Of a stretch of 64,000 nt of DNA, positions 16,901 to 24,759 are shown piece by piece (position 1 is the first letter of the stretch; every line of letters starts with the position of its first letter). The stretch is from contig JBGAJN010000001.1 in assembly GCA_044224905.1 (NCBI GenBank), forward strand, positions 1,860,001-1,924,000, read 5' to 3'. A program made the position numbers and the translations under genes. Source of the stretch: JBGAJN01 sp044224905. GTDB lineage: Bacteria; Verrucomicrobiota; Verrucomicrobiia; Limisphaerales; JBGAJN01. Below the pieces are notes generated by a model. It was not told the origin of the DNA. It did no database searches and saw nothing but the letters and a program-made list of their open reading frames with translations.

Positions 16901-19900
16901 CCATTTGTCGGGTTGATCGTGGCGCCCGACGGCGAAACCGCGAGTGCATAGGTGAAGGTCTGTGGCGGCGCTTCCGCGTCGGTCGTGACATTCGTGATCA
17001 GCACCGTATCACCGGGATTGTTCGTGCGATCGGAAATCGCCGCGAGCAGAGGCGCGGTGTTCGCAATCACGATGGCCTTGAAGCTGTTCGTCGCGCTCAA
17101 GGGCGGAGTGCCGCTGTCCGTCGCGACCACGGTGATCGTATTCGTCGAGCCCAGTTGGCCGAGCACCGGCGTGAAGGTGAAGACGCCGTTGGTCGCGTTG
17201 ATCGACGCATTCGCGGGCGGCGAGATTAAGCTGTAGGTCAGCGTTTGCGCGGGAACTTCCGCATCCGTGGCCACGTTTGTGATGATGAGTGTGTAGGTTG
17301 GGGCCACCGTGCGGTCGGGCTGCTGCGTGAGCACGGGCGGGGTGTTGGCCGGGCCGCTGCTGGCGACCGGTCCGCGCACGACACGCACCCAGTTGCTGAG
17401 GATTTTGGGATCCTGGCCCGTGTTGCCGAACTGGAAGTCCACATACCACGCGTTGGTCGTGCGGTTGTTTTGCGTCGTTGCCGACCAGTAGCGCGCGATC
17501 TTGTTGCTCGGGAAGGCGCTCGCGCTGGCGGAAGGGTTGGAAACTTTTTCGTCATTGAGCGAGCGCATCTCGCGGATGTTCGGCAGGCGCCAGTCGGTGT
17601 AGCCCGCGAACGTGAGGCCCTCGGCGTAGATGAGTGCGTTGGACCAGTCCATGGCTGCGGGGACTTCCGCCTGTACCCACATCAGACCCGTATCCACGTC
17701 GGTGACGGTGCCGTCGCCATTGGTCGTGTAATTATGCGTAATGGCGTTGGTCGGAGCCGGCGCACCGCGCACGAGACGGGCATGGTAGTAATTGGTGCCG
17801 CCGGAACTCAGTGTGTCGGTCTTGGCGCTGGAGCGCACGGTCCCGCCGTTGCCGATATTCCACACGTTGTTAGTCGCGCCGACGCGTGTCTCGGAGGTCC
17901 ACCAGAAGTTGGTGTTGCCAGTCTGAGTCAGCGTGAAAAACGTGGTGTTGAACTGCGGCGGATTGCCGGCCCACGACACGATGCTGTGCAGTTCGTGGAT
18001 GGTCGGCAGGCGCCAGTCGGTGAAGCCTGCAATGTTGTTGGTGACGGCGTAGGCCAGTGCGTTCGTCCAGGAAATCTCGCCACTGTCCACCTTCTGCCAC
18101 ATCAGGCCGGTGATGTTGTCGCTGATCGTGCCGTTGCCATTGTCCGTGTAGGAAGGCGCATTGGTGAGGTAGTCCGAATCCTCGCCGGGCAGCGCGGTGA
18201 AGTCCGCGGTCTGGCCGGTGTCGGGCAGCTTGAGCATGCTCCAGCCCGTGGCCGGACTGGCGACAGTGTAGGAGTATGTGCTGCCCGGCGCGCCCGCGGG
18301 ATCGGTCGCCGAATTGGCCGCGGCGTCCTGCGCACGAACATAATAACTCACCGTCGTGCCCGCAGGCTTGGCGGGAATTTGTCCGCCGTAAACGCTGTTG
18401 CCTGCCGCACCATCCCCGTGCAATCCGTCATCGAACATCGTTACCGTATTGGTAACACCACCACTGATGAAAAACAGCGTCACGCTGGTGATATTCGTCC
18501 CGCTTGTGACCGTGCTTGTCACCGTGACTGTGTTCGAGGAAGCCGGCGTCAGCGGTGTGCGCGTCGTGTTCGTCACGACGAGAACCGGCGCGGCCGGCAG
18601 CACGGTGACGGAGAAGCTATTGCTCGCGCTCAATGGCGGCGTGCCGTTGTCCGTCACGACAACGATGAAGGAATTCGTCGTGTTCGCCTGCCCCGTGGTA
18701 GGCGTCCAGGTAAACAACCCGGTGTTGACGTCAATGTTCGCTCCGCTGACTGCGTTCGTGAGCAAAGAGAAGGTAAGCGTTTGCGGCGGCGCTTCGGCAT
18801 CGGTCGCCACGTTGGTGACGAGCAAGGTGGTGTTGGGATTTACGATCCGGTTGCCCGTCGGCGTCAATACCGGCGCCGTGTTGCTGCTCGCGGTCGTGAC
18901 CGTGAGGATGGCTGGAAGACTGTTGGAGGTCGTTGGCCAACCGACGGCATTGTCGGTCACGAGCAGGTCGTAAGTTCCGGCGTCGCTCGGGGAAACATTC
19001 GTGAGATCCAGGCGCGCCAGATACACACTCGTATCGACCGTCGTGCGGTTGGTCTGGCCGACGATGTTTGTTCCATTCTTGCGCCACTGCGTCGTCACGG
19101 TTTTCGGATACACTGTCGTCATCGCCCAAAGCGTCACGTTGTTTCCCGCAGGCACGGTCTGACTTTGCGGATGGGCACCGATGTAGGGTGAATAGGATTC
19201 CGCGGTGATGTTGCTGTAATAGGCGCTCAAGGTCGCCACGATGTTGGAGTACGCAGGAACGTTCACGACGTCGTTGCTCTCGTACGGATCGTTGATGATG
19301 TCGAACAGATAGTTGGTGAACGCATTCCCCGCCAGCTTGTCGCGGATGAGCTTGAACATGGTGAGGTTCGTCCCGTTGCTAAACACGTCGAAAATGCCGC
19401 TGCCGGCGCTGCTGCCGGAAACCAGCGGCGAACCGCGATAGTTCGTCGGATTGAACGCGCCGTTCGTGGCTGTCATCAGCAAGGGCCACATATTCACTCC
19501 GTCGAACGGTTTCGTGTTGAGCGGGGTGACGCCGGTCGCCGCGCAGATTGTCGGGAACCAGTCGCCCGACCACATGAACTGCTGGCAGTTGGTCACGCCC
19601 GACGGCAGCACGCCCGGCCAACGTACGGCCGCCGGTGTGTGGATGCCGCCGTCGAAAAGGTCGCCCTTGTCGCCACGCAATGGAAGGTTCGAACCGCCGG
19701 AGGCAGCCTGGCCCCCGTTGTCGCTGAAGTAAACGACCAGCGTGTTGGTTGTGACCCCTTCGGCGTCAATCGCATTAAGCACGCGGCCCATCGCCTCGTC
19801 CATCTGATCCAGTGCGGCGAGGGTGTTCTTCCGGTTGCCGGTGGCACTCGGATATTTGCTGAGATAGCTCGCGGGTGCGCTTACAGGGCCGTGAACGGCA

Positions 19901-22900
19901 TTGAATGCGAGGTAAACAATCGCCGGCTTCGAGGGATCGCGCTGTTGGAATAGTTGGATCGCCTTGTTCGCGAGCAGATCGGTGGACCAACCTTGATCGA
20001 GATTTGTCTGGCCGTTCAACCACCAATCAAGCGTGCCAAATTCCTGGCTGACGTGATTGGAGTATCCGATTGCGCCAGTGTATTCGCCATAGTGAGTGTC
20101 CCAGCCGCGCGCCTGTGGCTGATAGTCCGCGCCCTCGCGGATCACGGTGTTCGTCACGCCATTGATCACCGTGGTGTTGGTGTTGTTGTAAAGCCCCCCG
20201 AGGTGCCACTTGCCGCACATGTACGTTTGGTAGCCTGCCGCCTTGAACGTGACGGGCATCATGTGTTCGCGCAGGTCAAGGCCGCGAGTGTTGTTAACGC
20301 TGGTGCGGACCGGATTCCGGCCCGTCATCAGAGTTGAGCGCGTGACACTGCAAACGGGCGTCGGATAAAAGCGTTCCAATCGAATGCCCTCACTTCCGAG
20401 GCGATCCATATTCGGCGTCGCTGCCAGGCCGCCGTGCGCACTGATGTCGCCGTAGCCTTGATCATCCGTGACAATGATGAAGACGTTCGGTTTCAAGGAG
20501 CGGACAAACACTGTGAAACTGTTCGTTGCGCTGAGATTCGGCGAGCCGCTGTCGGTGACGACCACCTGAAGAAGATTTGAAGTCCCGGAATTATTGGTCG
20601 TCGTGATCCAGGTCACGACACCGGTGTTGGTGTTGATCGTGGCGCCAGCCGGCGGCGCGAGCAGGCTGTAGGTGAGCGTCTGCGCCGGGAGATCGGCGTC
20701 GGTCGCGGCGTTGGTGACGACGAGCGTGTCTCCGCCGTTGATCACGTAACGGTTGGTCGAAACCGCGGTGAACACCGGCGCCGTATTTGTCGCCGGAGCG
20801 GGTCCGGTGAAACGAACGATGACTTCGTTGTCGAGGACGAGGTTCTTCGACCAAATAAACTGCGCACCGCTGCTGCCAAATTGCGCGGGGAAATTCAAGT
20901 AGGCCCATTGGTTGTTCACGCCGACTTGCGCTTCTGTGAACGTGGTGGCGGCCGGCCAGTTAGAATGATTGAACGACTTCGAAAACCAATTCGTCGGCAC
21001 GAGATAGTGCAGCGCATACGCGTTGGTTCCGAGTGTGGTTGAGTTCGAGGCCGCAGAAGAACTGTGGCTGCCGTCGGGCATTTCGACGACGAGGTTCGGG
21101 TTGTCGAGCGGCGCGATGTAAAAGCTCTGCGCCTTCCAATTCGGACCCGTCACCGTGCCGTCACTGAAGCTCGCGATGAAGCCACCGTCGCCCGAGTGGT
21201 TCGGATCGCCCGCGTTGAGTTCCGTGCCCACGCCCAAGTTTTCCTCCCAATCCACGAGCCGCACCGCGTAGGTGATCGGGCGCTTAGCCTTGAACTTCAC
21301 CACGCACGAATTGAACGGCGTGTAGGGCACCGGATCCACGCCCACGAGCACGCCGTTGATGAACAGCTCAAAATAATTGTCGCAGAAAATGTAACCCGTA
21401 ATGACTTCGCCATCAGCGTCGATCACGTTGGTCGTCAGATTGGCGATCGCCGTCGCCGCAGCCGCAATGTTTGTTGGCGTAACGCCGGCATTCTGGTTCC
21501 AGAGATCGGGCACCTTGAGAGACGACGCGAACGGCGTGGCCGCGGGCACAGTCCAAATGGTTCCATCGAACGCCGTGATCGTGCCGACGCCGCTGACGCG
21601 TTGGCCGGCCGGAAATAGATTCGAGGTGATCGTGGTCGCTAGCCCCTGACTGATCGAACGCGTATCGACGACGGTCACGGTGCAACTTTGAGTCGCGAAC
21701 AAATTCGGCGAACCGTTGTCCGCAACGACGACGGTCAATTGGTTCGTCGAGCTCGCATTGTTCGTCGTGGTGAGCCAGGTGATGAGGCCGTTGGTCGCGT
21801 TGATCGTCGGACCCGGAAGCGACGAACTCAAACTGAACGTCAGAAGGCCCGGCGTTTCGGCGTCGTTCGCAACGTTGGTGATGAGCAACGTCTGCCCGGG
21901 AATGACGATCCGGCTCGACAATGCGGTGAGTGTCGGTGGCGTGTTGGCCGCGCCCGTCAAAGCCAGTGTTGCCGTGCCGCTCATGGTGTTGCCGATGGTG
22001 TTCGTCACCACGACGGTGTAGGCGCCCACATCGCCCGCTTGAACGTTCGTGAGGCTCAGGGTCGCCGTGTTCACTCCGCCTATGCCGCTGCCGTTGGCCA
22101 GTTCGACGCCGTCCTTGAACCATTGATACGCCAGCGAACCCAAGCCCGCCGCGGTGATCGAGAACGTCGCCGTGGAACCCGCCGCAAGCGTGAGATTCGT
22201 CGGCTGCGTGGTAACCAACGGTTCGTTGGTCGAAGTGAACGCGGGTGCGGGTTTCCAGTTGTTGTAGTTCGTTGTGGTCGGCCCGCTGACACCGTCGTAG
22301 GACGAGTAGGTGACCGAAAGGGAATTGCCGGCACGATTCAGCGTGAAGAGCCAATAGTTGGTGGCGAAGGCCGGAGATGAATTGGACGGTTGGCTGTAGA
22401 ACATCTGGAACTGGTCGGGTCCGATGTTGGTGAAAATCTGGATGTAAGCGCCAGCCAACGGGGTTCCCGAGGGGCGCGGTGATTTCGCGGTCGGCTGAAT
22501 GCCCGCCTGCGTGGCCGCGCCGTTGGTGACAATCGTGATGACGCCGTGGAAGCCGCCGTTGACGTAGGGGAAACTCGCCGAAGCGTGATAGTGATAACTG
22601 CCGGTGCCGTTCGTGTGCCCCGCTACGTTGTCGAGCGTGTTGGTTGCGACCGGGGATCCATCCGGCTCAACCAATCCGAAAACCGGATAACCGTCCATCG
22701 CGAAGGCGAGCGGCAGCGAGGTTCCGAGGGTATTTGTCAGGTGCAGCGGGGCCGCGTGATAGTGGTAGTCGTCGCCGCGTCCGCAGTGGCCGCCCCAATA
22801 GTCGAGTTCACCGATCTGCGCGGAGATGCGACCGGTGTTGTTGTACGGATTGAAAATCGGGATGCCGTTCGCCGCGAGCGCGATTGCGCCCTGTGTGAAC

Positions 22901-23421
22901 TTGTTGGTGGCCACGAGATCATTCGTCGCCGCGGCGACCGGATAAAGGGGCAGCGCCCAGATGTTCGTTCCAAAATAATAGGTGGGCAATGGAAGCTGCC
23001 GCTGCCACGAGGAGATTCCTTCCATCATGCTGTGCGCCGGCGTGCCATCGCCTTCAACGTAGAAGTTCGTGCTGTCCCACCAGAAGCGGACGGCGGGATT
23101 GAACTTCACGAACGTCTGCGCAAACAACGTCGCCGCACCCAGTGTGGCCGGTGCGAACGATGTGGTCGGCGAAGCCGCCGGCGTCCAGTTGGGATCGGTA
23201 GTGGTGTCGCCCTTCGTTGACGCGACCAGTTTGATCGCTCCGGCTTTCGGGCCCGCTGCAAACGGTGAAAGGTACGGGAGGTTGGCAAATTGCGGATCGT
23301 CGTGTCGATGCCAGTCATGCGCGAACACCGGCAAAGCGTTGATGATCGTGGCCGCGAACAGGCTGATGGTCCAGTAACGTGAGTTCACAGAGTTATAGAA
23401 ACTCACGCTCGTGAAGAACAA
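13981..23421 (-). CDS. Giant secreted YHYH-sulfatase-phosphoesterase-DUF1566 multidomain protein
   Basis: A ~3,146-residue exported mosaic. In order: signal peptide ending PVFA|HD; YHYH domain (~150-300, two YHYH motifs at ~221 and ~278); Ig-like domain (~400-487); putative-Ig/cadherin-like domain; an unrecognised region (~590-870); cadherin-like (~877-973); arylsulfatase domain (~974-1400, metal DDQGYGD, active-site Cys1024, GKWHLGG); Ig-like; cadherin-like; beta domain (~1608-1718); two DUF1566/Lcl_C domains (~1724-2017); two cadherin-like; purple-acid-phosphatase-like FnIII plus metallophosphoesterase (~2219-2670: ADPH, DLGDTF, SGNHD, FAHH, GHDH); two more DUF1566 domains (~2674-2974); a cadherin-like domain and a C-terminal module ending FYRVILGP. 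It probably removes sulfate and phosphate from polymers at the cell surface. The sulfatase motif reads CSVTR instead of C-x-P/A-x-R, so maturation is doubtful. The start is a TTG; a GTG eleven codons later gives a neater signal peptide. Confidence 0.85.
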   Translation of the reverse strand: MFFTSVSFYNSVNSRYWTISLFAATIINALPVFAHDWHRHDDPQFANLPYLSPFAAGPKAGAIKLVASTKGDTTTDPNWTPAASPTTSFAPATLGAATLFAQTFVKFNPAVRFWWDSTNFYVEGDGTPAHSMMEGISSWQRQLPLPTYYFGTNIWALPLYPVAAATNDLVATNKFTQGAIALAANGIPIFNPYNNTGRISAQIGELDYWGGHCGRGDDYHYHAAPLHLTNTLGTSLPLAFAMDGYPVFGLVEPDGSPVATNTLDNVAGHTNGTGSYHYHASASFPYVNGGFHGVITIVTNGAATQAGIQPTAKSPRPSGTPLAGAYIQIFTNIGPDQFQMFYSQPSNSSPAFATNYWLFTLNRAGNSLSVTYSSYDGVSGPTTTNYNNWKPAPAFTSTNEPLVTTQPTNLTLAAGSTATFSITAAGLGSLAYQWFKDGVELANGSGIGGVNTATLSLTNVQAGDVGAYTVVVTNTIGNTMSGTATLALTGAANTPPTLTALSSRIVIPGQTLLITNVANDAETPGLLTFSLSSSLPGPTINATNGLITWLTTTNNASSTNQLTVVVADNGSPNLFATQSCTVTVVDTRSISQGLATTITSNLFPAGQRVSGVGTITAFDGTIWTVPAATPFASSLKVPDLWNQNAGVTPTNIAAAATAIANLTTNVIDADGEVITGYIFCDNYFELFINGVLVGVDPVPYTPFNSCVVKFKAKRPITYAVRLVDWEENLGVGTELNAGDPNHSGDGGFIASFSDGTVTGPNWKAQSFYIAPLDNPNLVVEMPDGSHSSSAASNSTTLGTNAYALHYLVPTNWFSKSFNHSNWPAATTFTEAQVGVNNQWAYLNFPAQFGSSGAQFIWSKNLVLDNEVIVRFTGPAPATNTAPVFTAVSTNRYVINGGDTLVVTNAATDADLPAQTLTYSLLAPPAGATINTNTGVVTWITTTNNSGTSNLLQVVVTDSGSPNLSATNSFTVFVRSLKPNVFIIVTDDQGYGDISAHGGLAATPNMDRLGSEGIRLERFYPTPVCSVTRSTLMTGRNPVRTSVNNTRGLDLREHMMPVTFKAAGYQTYMCGKWHLGGLYNNTNTTVINGVTNTVIREGADYQPQARGWDTHYGEYTGAIGYSNHVSQEFGTLDWWLNGQTNLDQGWSTDLLANKAIQLFQQRDPSKPAIVYLAFNAVHGPVSAPASYLSKYPSATGNRKNTLAALDQMDEAMGRVLNAIDAEGVTTNTLVVYFSDNGGQAASGGSNLPLRGDKGDLFDGGIHTPAAVRWPGVLPSGVTNCQQFMWSGDWFPTICAATGVTPLNTKPFDGVNMWPLLMTATNGAFNPTNYRGSPLVSGSSAGSGIFDVFSNGTNLTMFKLIRDKLAGNAFTNYLFDIINDPYESNDVVNVPAYSNIVATLSAYYSNITAESYSPYIGAHPQSQTVPAGNNVTLWAMTTVYPKTVTTQWRKNGTNIVGQTNRTTVDTSVYLARLDLTNVSPSDAGTYDLLVTDNAVGWPTTSNSLPAILTVTTASSNTAPVLTPTGNRIVNPNTTLLVTNVATDAEAPPQTLTFSLLTNAVSGANIDVNTGLFTWTPTTGQANTTNSFIVVVTDNGTPPLSASNSFSVTVLPAAPVLVVTNTTRTPLTPASSNTVTVTSTVTSGTNITSVTLFFISGGVTNTVTMFDDGLHGDGAAGNSVYGGQIPAKPAGTTVSYYVRAQDAAANSATDPAGAPGSTYSYTVASPATGWSMLKLPDTGQTADFTALPGEDSDYLTNAPSYTDNGNGTISDNITGLMWQKVDSGEISWTNALAYAVTNNIAGFTDWRLPTIHELHSIVSWAGNPPQFNTTFFTLTQTGNTNFWWTSETRVGATNNVWNIGNGGTVRSSAKTDTLSSGGTNYYHARLVRGAPAPTNAITHNYTTNGDGTVTDVDTGLMWVQAEVPAAMDWSNALIYAEGLTFAGYTDWRLPNIREMRSLNDEKVSNPSASASAFPSNKIARYWSATTQNNRTTNAWYVDFQFGNTGQDPKILSNWVRVVRGPVASSGPANTPPVLTQQPDRTVAPTYTLIITNVATDAEVPAQTLTYSLISPPANASINATNGVFTFTPVLGQLGSTNTITVVATDSGTPPLSATNSFKAIVIANTAPLLAAISDRTNNPGDTVLITNVTTDAEAPPQTFTYALAVSPSGATINPTNGLITWATTGANAATTNDFTVVVSDNGVPSLIASRSFKVVITGASGVITYDILLGRPTATSIAASVLASNDLQVYFEYGTTPGVYTGQTTTNAVTNAIPQHLTISGLLPNQRYYYRMRYSATGGAPFSSSPERTFATQRARGSTFSFLIEADPHNRDNVPAVWKHAFTNMLADNADFLLDLGDTFFEEKVAVTNAYYLTRPGIFELHQEVRNGFFGLAGHSLPLFLVSGNHDPELGWLATSTNNPAVWGVQARQYLYPVPVPSATGFYSGSTNVDPYTLAPRDAYYAFEWGDALFISLDPYWYSSPKPNADGWSWTLGTNQYAWLKKTLETSTAKFKFVFAHHLIGGGGGGEARGGLTYHDNFEWGGYTTNGGYDFPTKRPGWAAPIKDLLLSNNVQAFFHGHDHLYVKEEYYKPGNSNGIPDFIYQEVPQPSQTIFSTNAAAGYAYTNANSTVIASSGHLRVTVSPTNALVEYVRVFLPANEGAGRTNRMISHSYNIPARVATNGWSMLKLPDTGQTTSYTTTPGEDSDYSINPQSFTDNGNGTTTDNVTGLMWQKADGGEMTLANALLYPTTNLNASNFAGYNDWRMPTVHELLSILNQDRSNPALDTNYFTSPGVTAGTWNQVYWWSKDQLLNGTNQWCANAGGGVGPKPLHETISAGGTLNYRVRAVRGVPAPTTPRLHYVNNGNGTVTDIDTGLTWQQSEINAAIDWTNALNYAESLVLAGFQDWRLPNIKELESLNDETRGSPSTDTNFFPGAKSARYWSSTTQNNAQTNAWWNEFITGITSQSSKTNNYWVRAVRGGLSNTPPVLATNANYTINAGVILQLTNAATDAQTAPGFLTFSLLTSASNASLGSTNGLFSWRPAVAQAGTTNAFTVVVADTGSPVLNATQTFLVTVNPLLGPSVTHATLSNGVLQLLISGDAGPDYTVQASTNLSTWTDLFITNSPTLPFNWVETNSDNFLKRFYRVILGP

Positions 23422-23440
23422 TCTTACACTTCGATTACAG
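23378..23440. promoter_or_regulatory. Inverted repeat and direct-repeat element at the giant gene's start
   Basis: CGTGAGTT at 23378-23385 and AACTCACG at 23400-23407 form a perfect 8-bp inverted repeat around the possible start codons. Just upstream, the minus strand at 23440-23423 reads CTGTAAT-CGAA-GTGTAAG, two similar heptamers on an 11-bp period like a Pho box (CTGTCAT-N4-CTGTCAT). If real, translation must start at or after the inverted repeat. Both roles are inference from short patterns. Confidence 0.25.
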
Positions 23441-23526
23441 TTTCGTAATTTTAGCGGACAGGGCGTTGCACCTGCCTGGCATAAAGCGGCGGGACGCGCG
23501 GTGTAGATGGCTTCCTTCCGCCAGAC

Positions 23527-24759
23527 TTACGGCGTTCTTCCGAGGATGATTTCGAGCGACATGACAGCGTAGGCGGTCACGAGGTTCGGATCCTTTTCCC
23601 ACCAGCGGCCGACGGTGTTGGCCCACGAACCGTCGCGCTGTTGGAGATTGATCAGGCGCATGGCGACCTCGCGGCGCCAGTCCACCTTGCGGCCGTCTTT
23701 GAGTTCAAGCGCGTCGAGACCGGTGGCGCTGAGCGCCTTGGTCATCAGGTGCAGGTAATAGTAGAGTCCCTGCAGTTGCATGCCGGGATTTTCCTCGAGC
23801 GTGTAATTTGCACGTAACCAATCGAGAACGGCGACGACGCGCGGGTCCTCACGTTTCAGATCGGCGTAGATGTAGCTGAGCAATCCGCCGTAGCTAATGC
23901 TGCCATACGAGCGCAAGGCCACGCGTCCGGTGGCGGCGTTGGTCTTGCTGCCCGCCATGCTGTGGCCGGGATAATAAATGAAACCGCCCTTGTGCTGCGG
24001 ATCATCCGAAGCCCACGGCTGCTGGTTGTAGCCGGGGAGGTTCTGGCAGTTTTGGATGAACTGGACGACGGCGTTCCAGTTCAGATCGCGCTCGGCGGGG
24101 AGATTCTTGTCCGCGTCGAGATGGCGCGTGAAGCGCAGCGCTTCCAGCGCGGCGAGCGTGTTGTTCAGATCGGAGTGCGCATATTTGTCGCCGTAGCCGA
24201 CGCCGCCATCGAACGGCGAATCCATCTTGCCGGGCTGGTCGAGATCGACCTGCGACTTAACGATGAAAGCCCGACCGCGTCGCAGCAACGGGTCGTAGGC
24301 GGGATTGCGCGCCGAGGCCAACGCGACCATTGAGATGGACGTGTTGTAGTTGATGAGGACCGTGCGGTAGATGCTGCCGTCGGGTTTGGCGGAACCGACG
24401 ATGAACTCGTAGCCCTTCGCGATCGGCGGTGGCGGATTGGTTCGGTAGCGACCCGACGGTTCGCCCATGAAAGCAGTGAGCGCGAGCGCGGTGGGCGCTG
24501 CGTGATCTGGTGTGGACCACCAACCGTTGGAGTTCTGGTTTGCCAGCAACGCACGGAGCCCTTGATCGATGGCGTGCTGGATTTCGTTGCGAAAGGAAAC
24601 GTCGGGTGAAGGCAGAGCGAGACTCGATTTGGAACGCTCTGCGGCCAACGCGCTGGGAACGGTGAGTCCAAAGCCGAGCGCGAGACAAACGATTTGGGAG
24701 ACAAGCGTGGTCATGTTCAAATTGATGTGCGTTGGATTGTTTCTGTGGCCGTTCCTCAT
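23527..24759 (-). CDS. Secreted squalene-cyclase-like alpha/alpha-toroid protein
   Basis: A 410-residue exported protein of the prenyltransferase/squalene-oxidase-repeat fold. A signal peptide (MTTLVSQIVCLALGFGLTVPSALA core) precedes repeated helix pairs with QW-like motifs: NGWWSTPDHAAPTALALTAF, DLNNTLAALEALRF, ISYGGLLSYIYADL, LQGLYYYLHLMTKALS and QRDGSWANTVGRWW. The DxDD motif of terpene cyclases is not seen and the protein is exported, so terpene synthesis is unlikely; a structural or binding role is more probable. The ATG at 24759 overlaps the stop of the YdjY-like gene as ATGA, which supports this start although the signal core begins 15 residues later. The two genes are probably coexpressed. 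Confidence 0.75.
   Translation of the reverse strand: MRNGHRNNPTHINLNMTTLVSQIVCLALGFGLTVPSALAAERSKSSLALPSPDVSFRNEIQHAIDQGLRALLANQNSNGWWSTPDHAAPTALALTAFMGEPSGRYRTNPPPPIAKGYEFIVGSAKPDGSIYRTVLINYNTSISMVALASARNPAYDPLLRRGRAFIVKSQVDLDQPGKMDSPFDGGVGYGDKYAHSDLNNTLAALEALRFTRHLDADKNLPAERDLNWNAVVQFIQNCQNLPGYNQQPWASDDPQHKGGFIYYPGHSMAGSKTNAATGRVALRSYGSISYGGLLSYIYADLKREDPRVVAVLDWLRANYTLEENPGMQLQGLYYYLHLMTKALSATGLDALELKDGRKVDWRREVAMRLINLQQRDGSWANTVGRWWEKDPNLVTAYAVMSLEIILGRTP

Noticed and set aside
23527..24759. Terpene or hopanoid cyclase
   Set aside because: The protein has a signal peptide and no DxDD motif; no other hopanoid gene is nearby.
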